From Bacteroidaceae bacterium (lineage in GTDB: Bacteria > Bacteroidota > Bacteroidia > Bacteroidales > Bacteroidaceae): DNA of 64,000 nucleotides. The stretch lies in NCBI GenBank assembly GCA_017483765.1, contig JAFUVE010000076.1:34210-98209 (forward strand). The letters run 5' to 3'. The translations under genes and the position numbers were made by a program. Below are positions 54,320 through 61,748 of the stretch, piece by piece; position 1 is the stretch's first letter, and every line of letters starts with the position of its first letter. A model generated the notes under the pieces. That model had not been told where the DNA came from and ran no database searches. It saw only the letters and a list, made by a program, of their open reading frames with translations.

Positions 54320-54357
54320 GAGTGCAGAGCAAACTTGTTTGCTTTGCCGAACGTGAG
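54320..54357 (+). repeat. Dispersed hairpin repeat, CAAACTTGTTTG family (copy 2)
   Basis: GAGTGCAGAGCAAACTTG then TTTGCTTTGCCGAACGTGAG. Matches the copy at 29614. Confidence 0.55.
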
Positions 54358-54452
54358 AAATTACGTCTGAAAGGCAAAGAAATTTTAGTGACAATGATGG
54401 TCTTTTGAAGGTTGACCAAAGGCAGCTGCAGCCCTGTTGTGACGATTTTGAC

Positions 54453-54518
54453 TTTTAACATCTTTTATAGGTAAACTTTTTGGCCGTTCTGCGTTAAAAA
54501 GGCAGAACAGCCAAAAAG
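54453..54518 (+). promoter_or_regulatory. Duplicated leader element (copy 1) with long hairpin
   Basis: TTTTAACATCTTTTATAGG starts an element also found at 55525-55590. Its 3' part is a hairpin of 16 paired bases in a 17-base stem (54476-54492 with 54502-54518, loop GTTAAAAAG) ending 8 bases before the ATG of the sigma-TonB gene. It may control expression by folding or by a protein or RNA binder. Confidence 0.55.
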
Positions 54519-54526
54519 CGGAATCT

Positions 54527-55471
54527 ATGGAAGAAAGTCGGATGACAGAGATGAAATTTGAGCAGATAGAAAAGCGTCTGCGCCCACGCATCATGCAGAT
54601 GGGACGCGAGTTCTTCGGTTCCGAAACCGAGGCTGAGGAGATTATGCAAGAAACATGGCTGAGGGCATGGAATGTCAGGGACAGGGTGGAGCTCACAGAC
54701 GCCTACATCCTGCGTATCGCGCGCAACTGCTGTGTCTCTATGTGGCGCGGACAACGGACTGTTATGGAACTGGCCAAAGAAGAGCGTGCTGTCGTCACCG
54801 AAGCCACGCCACAGGAAGAAATCGAGGAACGCGAGAACTCCGAGTGGTTGCAGTCCCGACTTCAACGTCTGCCCAAAGCCGAGCGGGAAGTGTGGGTACT
54901 TTTCTATGATGAGGGGATGACTGTAGATGAGATTGCTGAAGCACGAGGCCTCACCGTGGGCACCGTCCGCAAAAACATCTCCAACGTCCGGAACGCATTA
55001 CGCAAAGACCTGCGTCGACGCTTCTTCAACATGCGTCATTTGATTGTGTTCACCGCTATAGCCTTGGTGACGGGACTTGCTGTCGCATCCATTGTCAGTC
55101 CTACGGGTATTGTCCGCAATGCAGTGGAACGTATGTTAGGCATACCAAAGGACACCACAATATATGACACACCGGAGGTGATGGCTTCCTATCATGGGGA
55201 TGTTGAGGCCTTGTACCGGCATATCGCCTATGAGTTGCATTATCCTGAATCTGCTATAGCCGACAGCGTCCAAGGACGCGTTATTATCTCTTTCGTGGTG
55301 GAGAAGGACGGTCGCCTCACTAACTTTAAAGTCCTTCATTCACCTGATGATCGTCTTTCGAATGAGGCAATCCGCGTCGTGCGTCTGACCGAACCATGGA
55401 TTCCTGCCAAGAACAAAGGTAAAGATGTCCGCAGCCGATTCTGTATGCCTGTCGTGTACCGCCTGAAATGA
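54527..55471 (+). CDS. ECF sigma factor fused to a transmembrane helix and TonB C-terminal domain
   Basis: 314 residues in one uninterrupted frame. Sigma region 2 (about 12-75: FEQIEKRLRPRIMQM, ETWLRAWNVRD), region 4 (about 106-160: LPKAEREVWVLFYDEGMTVD and EIAEARGLTVGTVRKNI), basic RRRFFNMR, one transmembrane helix (171-190), a 33-residue periplasmic linker, and a TonB C-terminal domain (224-313: YHGDVEALYRHIAYELHYPE, VQGRVIISFVVEKDGRLTN, EPWIPAKNKG). A sigma factor held at the membrane with a periplasmic TonB domain could read out contact with TonB-box receptors. It lies between the STN barrel and a GLPGLI gene. Confidence 0.9.
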   Translation: MEESRMTEMKFEQIEKRLRPRIMQMGREFFGSETEAEEIMQETWLRAWNVRDRVELTDAYILRIARNCCVSMWRGQRTVMELAKEERAVVTEATPQEEIEERENSEWLQSRLQRLPKAEREVWVLFYDEGMTVDEIAEARGLTVGTVRKNISNVRNALRKDLRRRFFNMRHLIVFTAIALVTGLAVASIVSPTGIVRNAVERMLGIPKDTTIYDTPEVMASYHGDVEALYRHIAYELHYPESAIADSVQGRVIISFVVEKDGRLTNFKVLHSPDDRLSNEAIRVVRLTEPWIPAKNKGKDVRSRFCMPVVYRLK

Positions 55472-55490
55472 AAAAAAGCATCATAAAGCC

Positions 55491-55529
55491 AAAAGCCCCA
55501 CTTTGTCGTAATGACAGGGTGGGGTTTTT
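55491..55529 (+). terminator. Terminator after the sigma-TonB fusion gene
   Basis: AAAAGCCCCAC pairs with GTGGGGTTTTT (one bulge), closed by TTTTT. Confidence 0.7.
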
Positions 55530-55590
55530 AACATATTTTATGGGTAAAGATTTATGCGGTGATGCGTTATAAGGGCAGAATACCCAAAAT
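55525..55590 (+). promoter_or_regulatory. Duplicated leader element (copy 2)
   Basis: TTTTTAACATATTTTATGGG aligns with copy 1 at 54453, ending with GGCAGAATACCCAAAAT. It leads into the GLPGLI gene at 55609. Both copies precede the first gene after a transcription break. Confidence 0.55.
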
Positions 55591-55608
55591 ACAAGTTTAT
55601 CGAACCGT

Positions 55609-56505
55609 ATGAAAAAAACAGTTTTATTACTTCTTGCTCTTCTCACCACAGTAGTTTGTGAGGCTTGGGCACAGCACAAAGAAGCGCCCATTTTGATTTT
55701 GAGTCGCAAGCGGCTGGGAAAGGCAACTGTTGTCGATACCAGCGACGTGAGGATTTATTATGCACTGAATGCAGACTCTCTCAGCAACCAAGACACGTAT
55801 GTCGACCTGCGGGTGCTGGAAGTAGGCTCGAGAGTGACCAAGTGCAGCAGTGAGTTTGTCCGTGAGGGAGAGGAGCATCAGAAAGAAATCCTGAAGACAT
55901 GGAAACTGAGCCATCCTCACGCCGACGGTGTGCCACGTCCCCACCCCATTCACGGCAAACGAAGTGACTATTGGAACGAGATACAATACACCGATATTTA
56001 TATCGAAGGAGAGACCGCCACGGAATACCACACCATGCCGCACGGCTTCGAGGGAGAGAACGGCTATGTGGTCAGCCAGTACCCATCCCAGAAGTGGACG
56101 CTTACAGATGATACGGCAACTGTTCTGGGGAACCGGTGCCAGAAAGCGGTGTGCCACTGGCGTGGCCGTGACTTCGAGGCATGGTTCGCTCCAGACATTC
56201 CAATACGACGCGGTCCGTGGCTTTTTGGAGGACTGCCGGGCCTCATCCTTAAGATATACGACAAAGACCGTCATTACACGTTCGAGGCAGTGAGCATCAA
56301 GCGCGGGAAACACCCCCTCATCCGTTACGCCTACGATGGCTATCGCAAAGGCAATCGTGAACGATATCTCAAACTCAACCATGACTTGAACGCAGAATAT
56401 AAAAACACCATTGGCCGCATGGGCGGTATGATGAAAAACGCCGCTGGTGAATGGGTGCCCTCGTCAGGTCCCAGGATTCCGTATGAACCATTAGAACGAG
56501 AATAA
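55609..56505 (+). CDS. GLPGLI family protein, exported (type 2)
   Basis: 298 residues; signal peptide to about residue 21. Type-2 pattern: VVDTSDVRIYYALNADSLSN, YVDLRVLEVGSRVTKCSSEF, WTLTDDTATVLGNRCQKAVC, GRDFEAWFAPDIPIRRGPW, intact GLPGLI, and C-terminal YEPLERE. It is followed, 3 bases later, by a 45-residue ORF and then a class-B barrel, all closely packed. Confidence 0.88.
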   Translation: MKKTVLLLLALLTTVVCEAWAQHKEAPILILSRKRLGKATVVDTSDVRIYYALNADSLSNQDTYVDLRVLEVGSRVTKCSSEFVREGEEHQKEILKTWKLSHPHADGVPRPHPIHGKRSDYWNEIQYTDIYIEGETATEYHTMPHGFEGENGYVVSQYPSQKWTLTDDTATVLGNRCQKAVCHWRGRDFEAWFAPDIPIRRGPWLFGGLPGLILKIYDKDRHYTFEAVSIKRGKHPLIRYAYDGYRKGNRERYLKLNHDLNAEYKNTIGRMGGMMKNAAGEWVPSSGPRIPYEPLERE

Positions 56506-56508
56506 CCT

Positions 56509-56646
56509 ATGATTACAAAAGCAGCTATCCGTCGCTTCCTATGGCGCCATTTCTACACTCTTCATGCAATCATTTACCACAACACCATCAACGATGAGGA
56601 ACAGCAGGAATTGATGGAAATCATAAATCATCACATTGACAAATGA
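56509..56646 (+). CDS. Small ORF (45 aa), paralogue of the ORF at 62640
   Basis: MITKAAIRRFLWRHFYTLHA then IIYHNTINDEEQQELMEIIN, HHIDK. It starts 3 bases after a GLPGLI stop and overlaps the following barrel start by ATGA, so it is translationally placed between the two. A 59-residue relative at 62640 shares the spacing to a GLPGLI gene and the pattern IRRFLW...LH..IY.N..N.EE.QEL. No signal peptide is evident. Function unknown. Confidence 0.7.
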   Translation: MITKAAIRRFLWRHFYTLHAIIYHNTINDEEQQELMEIINHHIDK

Positions 56647-59411
56647 AAATGAAGCACATCGCTCTATCCCTCGCTCTTACCGCCATCTCTGGTGAGGCTT
56701 ATGCCCAGACCGTCATCGATGGTTCGGTGACAGATTCTCTCGGTGCGGCAGTAGATGCCTATGTCACTGTGTCGCCGAAAGGCACAGGCAATATCATCGG
56801 TTTTGCAGACACCGATTCCAAGGGATATTATAAGTTGGAAATCAAGTCCACTGCGGATTCACTGACCGTCACCGCCTCAGGGTTGACCATCGGAAACCAT
56901 GTGAAATTCGTTGCCAACCGCTCTCAGCGGATAGATTTCAGAATGAACCGGAAAACCATCGAACTGAAGGAGGTATCCATCAAAGCGGACAAGATACGGC
57001 AGCACGGCGACACGCTCAGCTACCTCGTCGGTGCCTACCAGCAGCAGGGCGACCGTGTCATCGGCGATGTGCTGAAACGAATGCCCGGCATAGAGGTGTC
57101 GGAGAGCGGAGCCATCAAGTTCAATGGCAAGTCCATCAGGAAATTCTATGTGGAGGACATGGACTTGCTGCAAGGCCGCTACGGACTCGCCACGAACAAC
57201 ATCAACGCCTCGGATGTGGCTACCGTGCAGGTGTTGGAGCATCACCAGCCCATCAAGGCGCTGCAGGACAGGACCCTCACCGACGACGTGGCCATCAACT
57301 TGAAACTGAAAGATGCTGCCAAAGGCACCATAGCCATCAATACGATGTTGGGAGGCGGCTGGCAACAGTCCGGACCGTGGCGCCTTGACAGTCGTCCCCT
57401 TTCCGACGGACAGACGGTCATCGGATCCAATCCGCTATGGACTGCCGAGGTTGTGGGTATGTACTTTGCCAAGCGCCGCCAGAACATGACGCTTTATAAG
57501 GGCAATAACACGGGCGACGATGTTTCCAAGGAACTTTCACAGCATTATTCCAACATCAACAGCGTCAGCCTCTATCCCTTCTGCCCGATGAATGCCGTGC
57601 TGCCGTCGGGCGCGGGTCTGCCGCAGAAGCGAACCTTCGACAACCACAGCCACATCGCCACGGTGAACCATCTGGAGAGAGTGGGCAAAGATTCAGAAAT
57701 CACGATGAACATAGCCTATCACAACGACGACATCCGTCGTGAGGGTACGTCGGAGAGCGATCGATTCATCAGCGACGACAACCGGCTGATCGCCACCGAG
57801 ACGCTGACCTCACGCACACATCTGAATGACCTCAGCGGCAATCTCAGATACATGTGGAACGCCAAGGATGGTTTTCTTGCCAACGTCATCAAATTCGACG
57901 GCAGCTGGAACAACGACAAAGTGGAGGGAATGTTGGCGTCACAGTTGACTGGACCGCAGCCCAAAAACTATGGCAGCGAACGCACACACCAGCATTTTGA
58001 CCGGCCATCCTTGGCGGTGAGCAATACGACCAATCTCATCAAGAACGTTGGGAAGCATACCCTCGACCTGCATTTCTCTGCAGGCTATGCACAACGGCCA
58101 AACACGTTGACAGTGGGTGTGGACTCGCTCAATGCTGAGCAGGAGGTGTTCAACAGCCTTGCCTACCAGCAGGACATAGAGTCACGCCATATCAATGCCA
58201 ATTTTCACACCAACTACAGCTTCCGTTTTGGAGACTTCACCCTCGCCTACGGTGTGATAGCCAATGCCAGTTTCCACGGGATAGAGACCGACCTCGACGG
58301 CTTCACTCCACCAACCGACGGAACAGTCCAAATTGAAAATAGCCAATCGCCAAATAGTAAATTACTTAATGATCTTTGGTACAACACATACGAACTGACT
58401 CTCGGCCAGCATTACAAATGGGAGCGTGGCGGCTGGCGCGTCTCCCTCGGATGTCCGTTGAACCTCTACACGCAGACTCTCGATGACCGCATCCGGGACG
58501 ACAAGCACAGCTACACCCACCTGCTTGTGTCGCCCAACTTCTCCACCAGCTATGAGTGGCGCGACTGGAGCGGCAACATCAACGCCTCATACTACAAGAA
58601 TGTGGGCGACCCAGGAGGCATCTACAGCGGCTACATCATGAACAACTACCGTGCTTTCCAGCGTTCATACGTGGAACAGCTCTCCGAGACCGACCGCGTG
58701 GGGGCAGGGGCAAGCATCGGCTACCGAAGTGCCTTGAATGCCCTGTTCTTCCGTCTTAACGCCAACTACAACCACACACGCGACAACCAAATCTACGGTT
58801 ACTCCTACGAGGGAGCCACCAGCGTGGTGCAGGCTGTTGACCAGACTACAAAATCCGACTCCTACAGTCTCAACCTCGACTTCAGCAAGGGATTCGACTG
58901 GCTGCAGACCACATTCCGAGCCTTTGGCGGCTATGCCCACAGCCACAGCGAGCAGCTGATTGCAGGTATGCTCTATCCGTTCAACAGCCGCACTGTCAGC
59001 CTCGGAGCCGGCGGCACCATCACACCCCTGCCTTGGCTCAACTTTGTGCTGAGCAGCGGCTACAGTTGGAACAGCAGCTGGACAGACAGCGGCAGCAGTG
59101 ACCTCGCCCGCACCATCCGCTCCGCCACGCAGCGTCTCTCCATGAACGTCTATGTCACGAAGCAAATGACCCTCACGGCTTCCGTTGAGGACAACTACAG
59201 CAATCTCACCGCCTCTGACCGCCATGCCTGGTTTGGCGACATCAAGGCAAAGTACAAACTGAAGCATTGTGATCTTGAGATGCAACTCAACAACCTCTTT
59301 GACCAGCGCGCTTATACCAGGGTCAACTATTCTGGTCTCGACATCTACACCAACACCTCGCAGCTCCGCCCGAGGAACATCCTCGCCACTGTCCGATTCA
59401 AACTATTATAA
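56643..59411 (+). CDS. Outer-membrane beta-barrel protein, class B (GLPGLI-linked)
   Basis: 922 residues with signal peptide MKMKHIALSLALTAISGEAYA. Regulatory-like domain (22-100), then plug-like VSIKADKIRQHGDTLSYLVG, LKRMPGIEVSESGAIKFNGK, FYVEDMDLLQGRYGLATNNI; barrel ending ATVRFKLL. Matches the class-B barrel at 33702. A short AT-rich in-frame patch at about 58331-58378 (IENSQSPNSKLL) looks unlike its surroundings. Confidence 0.85.
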   Translation: MKMKHIALSLALTAISGEAYAQTVIDGSVTDSLGAAVDAYVTVSPKGTGNIIGFADTDSKGYYKLEIKSTADSLTVTASGLTIGNHVKFVANRSQRIDFRMNRKTIELKEVSIKADKIRQHGDTLSYLVGAYQQQGDRVIGDVLKRMPGIEVSESGAIKFNGKSIRKFYVEDMDLLQGRYGLATNNINASDVATVQVLEHHQPIKALQDRTLTDDVAINLKLKDAAKGTIAINTMLGGGWQQSGPWRLDSRPLSDGQTVIGSNPLWTAEVVGMYFAKRRQNMTLYKGNNTGDDVSKELSQHYSNINSVSLYPFCPMNAVLPSGAGLPQKRTFDNHSHIATVNHLERVGKDSEITMNIAYHNDDIRREGTSESDRFISDDNRLIATETLTSRTHLNDLSGNLRYMWNAKDGFLANVIKFDGSWNNDKVEGMLASQLTGPQPKNYGSERTHQHFDRPSLAVSNTTNLIKNVGKHTLDLHFSAGYAQRPNTLTVGVDSLNAEQEVFNSLAYQQDIESRHINANFHTNYSFRFGDFTLAYGVIANASFHGIETDLDGFTPPTDGTVQIENSQSPNSKLLNDLWYNTYELTLGQHYKWERGGWRVSLGCPLNLYTQTLDDRIRDDKHSYTHLLVSPNFSTSYEWRDWSGNINASYYKNVGDPGGIYSGYIMNNYRAFQRSYVEQLSETDRVGAGASIGYRSALNALFFRLNANYNHTRDNQIYGYSYEGATSVVQAVDQTTKSDSYSLNLDFSKGFDWLQTTFRAFGGYAHSHSEQLIAGMLYPFNSRTVSLGAGGTITPLPWLNFVLSSGYSWNSSWTDSGSSDLARTIRSATQRLSMNVYVTKQMTLTASVEDNYSNLTASDRHAWFGDIKAKYKLKHCDLEMQLNNLFDQRAYTRVNYSGLDIYTNTSQLRPRNILATVRFKLL

Positions 59412-59434
59412 AACCAAACAAAGAAAGCAATATT

Positions 59435-60313
59435 ATGAACAAGAAGAACTTCATCCTCACCTTTATCTTCCTCTCCGTATGTGTGAGCACAAATGCCCAG
59501 TGGAAACAAAGCGATGCCGATGCGAGTGGGATGCACAATACCGTTGTGAGGCGTAAGGCCATCGATACGGCCAGCCTGCGTATTAAATATGCGTGGGGTG
59601 CGACCGACATCTCTCAGGACAGCACTTATCTGGACTGCGGGCAGTTGCTCATAGGCCAGCGCATGACAAAGTACAGCAGCTGGTTTGTGGAAGTGGCAGA
59701 CAGCCAACGTGTGCAGTGGGCAAAGATGAACCCACATGCGCAGAGCGTCCCTAACGGAACATGGTGGATGCGGGGCAAAAAACCGGGTATTTGGAGCGAG
59801 TACCAATACTCCAACATCTTCATCCATGGCGACACGCTCAACGAATGGGCGGTCATGCCGATGGGACAGGAGTGGCCTCAGCGATACGAGGAGAAATGGA
59901 GCGGACAAGATTGGACGTTACTGGGAGACACCGCATCGTTTCTCGGTCATCAATGCCAGAAAGCCACCTGCCACTGGCGGGGACGCGACTACATTGCATG
60001 GTTTGCTCCCGACATCCCAATCCGTCGCGGTCCGTGGAAATTCGGCGGACTGCCTGGACTCATCATGAAGATTCACGATGTGGACAGCCTGTACGTCTTT
60101 GAGGCTGTGGCGATAGAGAAGGGGGAGTTCCCTATCTGGCAATATCCGAAGGAGGAGTTTATGAAATCCTCACGCATGAAGACATGGAAACTGCAGAAAG
60201 CATTCAATCTCAACTATCCGAAGACCGCCGGACGCCGACGGTTTAACGAGGACGGCACCATCGGCGACTTGATATCCCGGCCTCATGAATATAATCCATT
60301 GGAGTTAGAATAA
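59435..60313 (+). CDS. GLPGLI family protein, exported (type 2)
   Basis: 292 residues; signal peptide to about residue 22 (VCVSTNAQ). ASLRIKYAWGATDISQDSTY, YLDCGQLLIGQRMTKYSSWF, WTLLGDTASFLGHQCQKATC, GRDYIAWFAPDIPIRRGPWK, GLPGLI; ends YNPLELE. It begins 23 bases after the class-B barrel gene. Confidence 0.88.
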   Translation: MNKKNFILTFIFLSVCVSTNAQWKQSDADASGMHNTVVRRKAIDTASLRIKYAWGATDISQDSTYLDCGQLLIGQRMTKYSSWFVEVADSQRVQWAKMNPHAQSVPNGTWWMRGKKPGIWSEYQYSNIFIHGDTLNEWAVMPMGQEWPQRYEEKWSGQDWTLLGDTASFLGHQCQKATCHWRGRDYIAWFAPDIPIRRGPWKFGGLPGLIMKIHDVDSLYVFEAVAIEKGEFPIWQYPKEEFMKSSRMKTWKLQKAFNLNYPKTAGRRRFNEDGTIGDLISRPHEYNPLELE

Positions 60314-60355
60314 GGAAGGTTAAAAAAACACTCGGATCACTGTCCAGTTCCATTA

Positions 60356-60414
60356 GCATGCCAGTCTTGGCTGACTATCGTCTTGTATTCTCGTCTTCTT
60401 GTATTCTCGTCTTC
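60356..60414 (-). repeat. Dispersed intergenic repeat, GAAGACGAG family (copy 4, inverted)
   Basis: Reverse complement of the family: CATGCCAGTCTTGGCTGAC then TATCGTCTTGTATTCTCGTC and TTCTTGTATTCTCGTCTTC. Confidence 0.6.
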
Positions 60415-60457
60415 AATAATAACTATAAATAATTAACCACTTAAACAATCAACAAAA

Positions 60458-60862
60458 ATGAAAAAGAACATGATTATCGCCTTTGCAGTAATAATGCTGC
60501 AAGCAGTCGCTGTCACAGCGCAGATCAAGACACAGACTATCTACAAACCAGAACAGGTGGAGCAACGTGCCATGTTTCCCGGAGGACAGGATGGCATGAT
60601 GAGTTTTATGATGCAGAACATGAAATACCCGAAAGAGGCGGAGAAAGACAAAGCTCAAGGAACTGTCGTAGTACATTTTGTTATTGAGCCTGACGGAAGT
60701 ATAAGCAACGTCATGATTCCTGACAGTCTCAAGGTACATCCCGCCCTTGATGCTGCTGCCGTGCAGCTCGTAAAGAAAATGCCAAGATGGAAACCTGCCA
60801 GGCTGAAGGGCAAAGCTGTTCGTCAAAGAGCCTCTCATGTTGTTGCTTATAGATACAATTAA
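60458..60862 (+). CDS. Exported stand-alone TonB C-terminal domain protein
   Basis: 134 residues. A cleavable-looking signal (MKKNMIIAFAVIMLQAVAVTA) is followed directly by a TonB C-terminal domain (about 45-133): FPGGQDGMMSFMMQNMKYPK, QGTVVVHFVIEPDGSISN, MPRWKPARLKGKAVRQRA. There is no proline-rich spacer and no membrane anchor, so it is likely a free periplasmic TonB-like domain. With the sigma-TonB fusion, this is the second unusual TonB domain in the locus. Confidence 0.85.
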   Translation: MKKNMIIAFAVIMLQAVAVTAQIKTQTIYKPEQVEQRAMFPGGQDGMMSFMMQNMKYPKEAEKDKAQGTVVVHFVIEPDGSISNVMIPDSLKVHPALDAAAVQLVKKMPRWKPARLKGKAVRQRASHVVAYRYN

Positions 60863-60882
60863 GTTCTTAAACTTGCAAATCC

Positions 60883-61737
60883 ATGAAGCGGATAATGATG
60901 TTATTCCTTACCATTGCTGCCGTATGTGGCGGCGCCTTGGCGCAACCCAAAATTAACGGTAAGGCTCCCATCAGGGAGAAACGTGGGTACGACAAGCGAA
61001 TCGTTGTGGACACCGCCAACGTCCGTGTTCTGTATGCTCTCAATGCCAAGGACATCAAAGACGAGAACACATATTTGGATCTTGGCAAGTTGGAGGTGGG
61101 CAAAAGGATGAGTAAGTACAGCAGCGAGTTCGTGTATACCTCCGACTTGGAAGTGGCCAAGTGGAAAAAGGAGAAAGGACACAGAGGATACGTTCCCAAG
61201 ACCTTTTTCATTCGCGGTGAGAAGCCCAAAGAGTGGAGTGAACTTGTCTATTCTGACTATTTCATCGAGGGAAACACCATGACGGAATGGGCCAGCATGC
61301 CATTGTATGCAGAAAAGGACAATGGACGTTACACCGAGCAGTGGCCCCTGATGAAATGGACGCTAACAAATGAGACACTGACCATACTCGGCCATCGGTG
61401 TCAGAAAGCCACCTGCCATTTCCGTGGTCGCAACTTCGTGGCGTGGTTTGCAGCTGATGTGCCCATCAAGGGAGGTCCGTGGAAATTCGGAGGACTGCCT
61501 GGCTGCATTCTCAAAGTATATGACACCCAGCATCTCTATGAGTGGGAAGCCGTGTCCATCGAGCGTGGCACCTTTCCCATCTGTCAATATCCAAAGTCAC
61601 TCTATCCCATAGCAACCCGCAAACGTATTTGGAAACTGCAGAAGGAATACACTGAGAATTATTGGAATGCAGTTGGTGTGGTATGGGAGAGCGGACCCGT
61701 GAAAAGGATTAAATACGAACAACTGGAAAAAGAATAA
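60883..61737 (+). CDS. GLPGLI family protein, exported (type 2, GLPGCI variant)
   Basis: 284 residues; signal peptide to about residue 20. VVDTANVRVLYALNAKDIKD, YLDLGKLEVGKRMSKYSSEF, WTLTNETLTILGHRCQKATC, GRNFVAWFAADVPIKGGPWK, then GLPGCI where others have GLPGLI. Ends YEQLEKE, the most diverged tail. Confidence 0.87.
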   Translation: MKRIMMLFLTIAAVCGGALAQPKINGKAPIREKRGYDKRIVVDTANVRVLYALNAKDIKDENTYLDLGKLEVGKRMSKYSSEFVYTSDLEVAKWKKEKGHRGYVPKTFFIRGEKPKEWSELVYSDYFIEGNTMTEWASMPLYAEKDNGRYTEQWPLMKWTLTNETLTILGHRCQKATCHFRGRNFVAWFAADVPIKGGPWKFGGLPGCILKVYDTQHLYEWEAVSIERGTFPICQYPKSLYPIATRKRIWKLQKEYTENYWNAVGVVWESGPVKRIKYEQLEKE

Positions 61738-61748
61738 ACTGACACACC

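Noticed and set aside
19501-60414. CRISPR array from the GAAGACGAG repeats
   Set aside because: Copies are kilobases apart, vary in length, have no regular spacers, and no cas genes are present.
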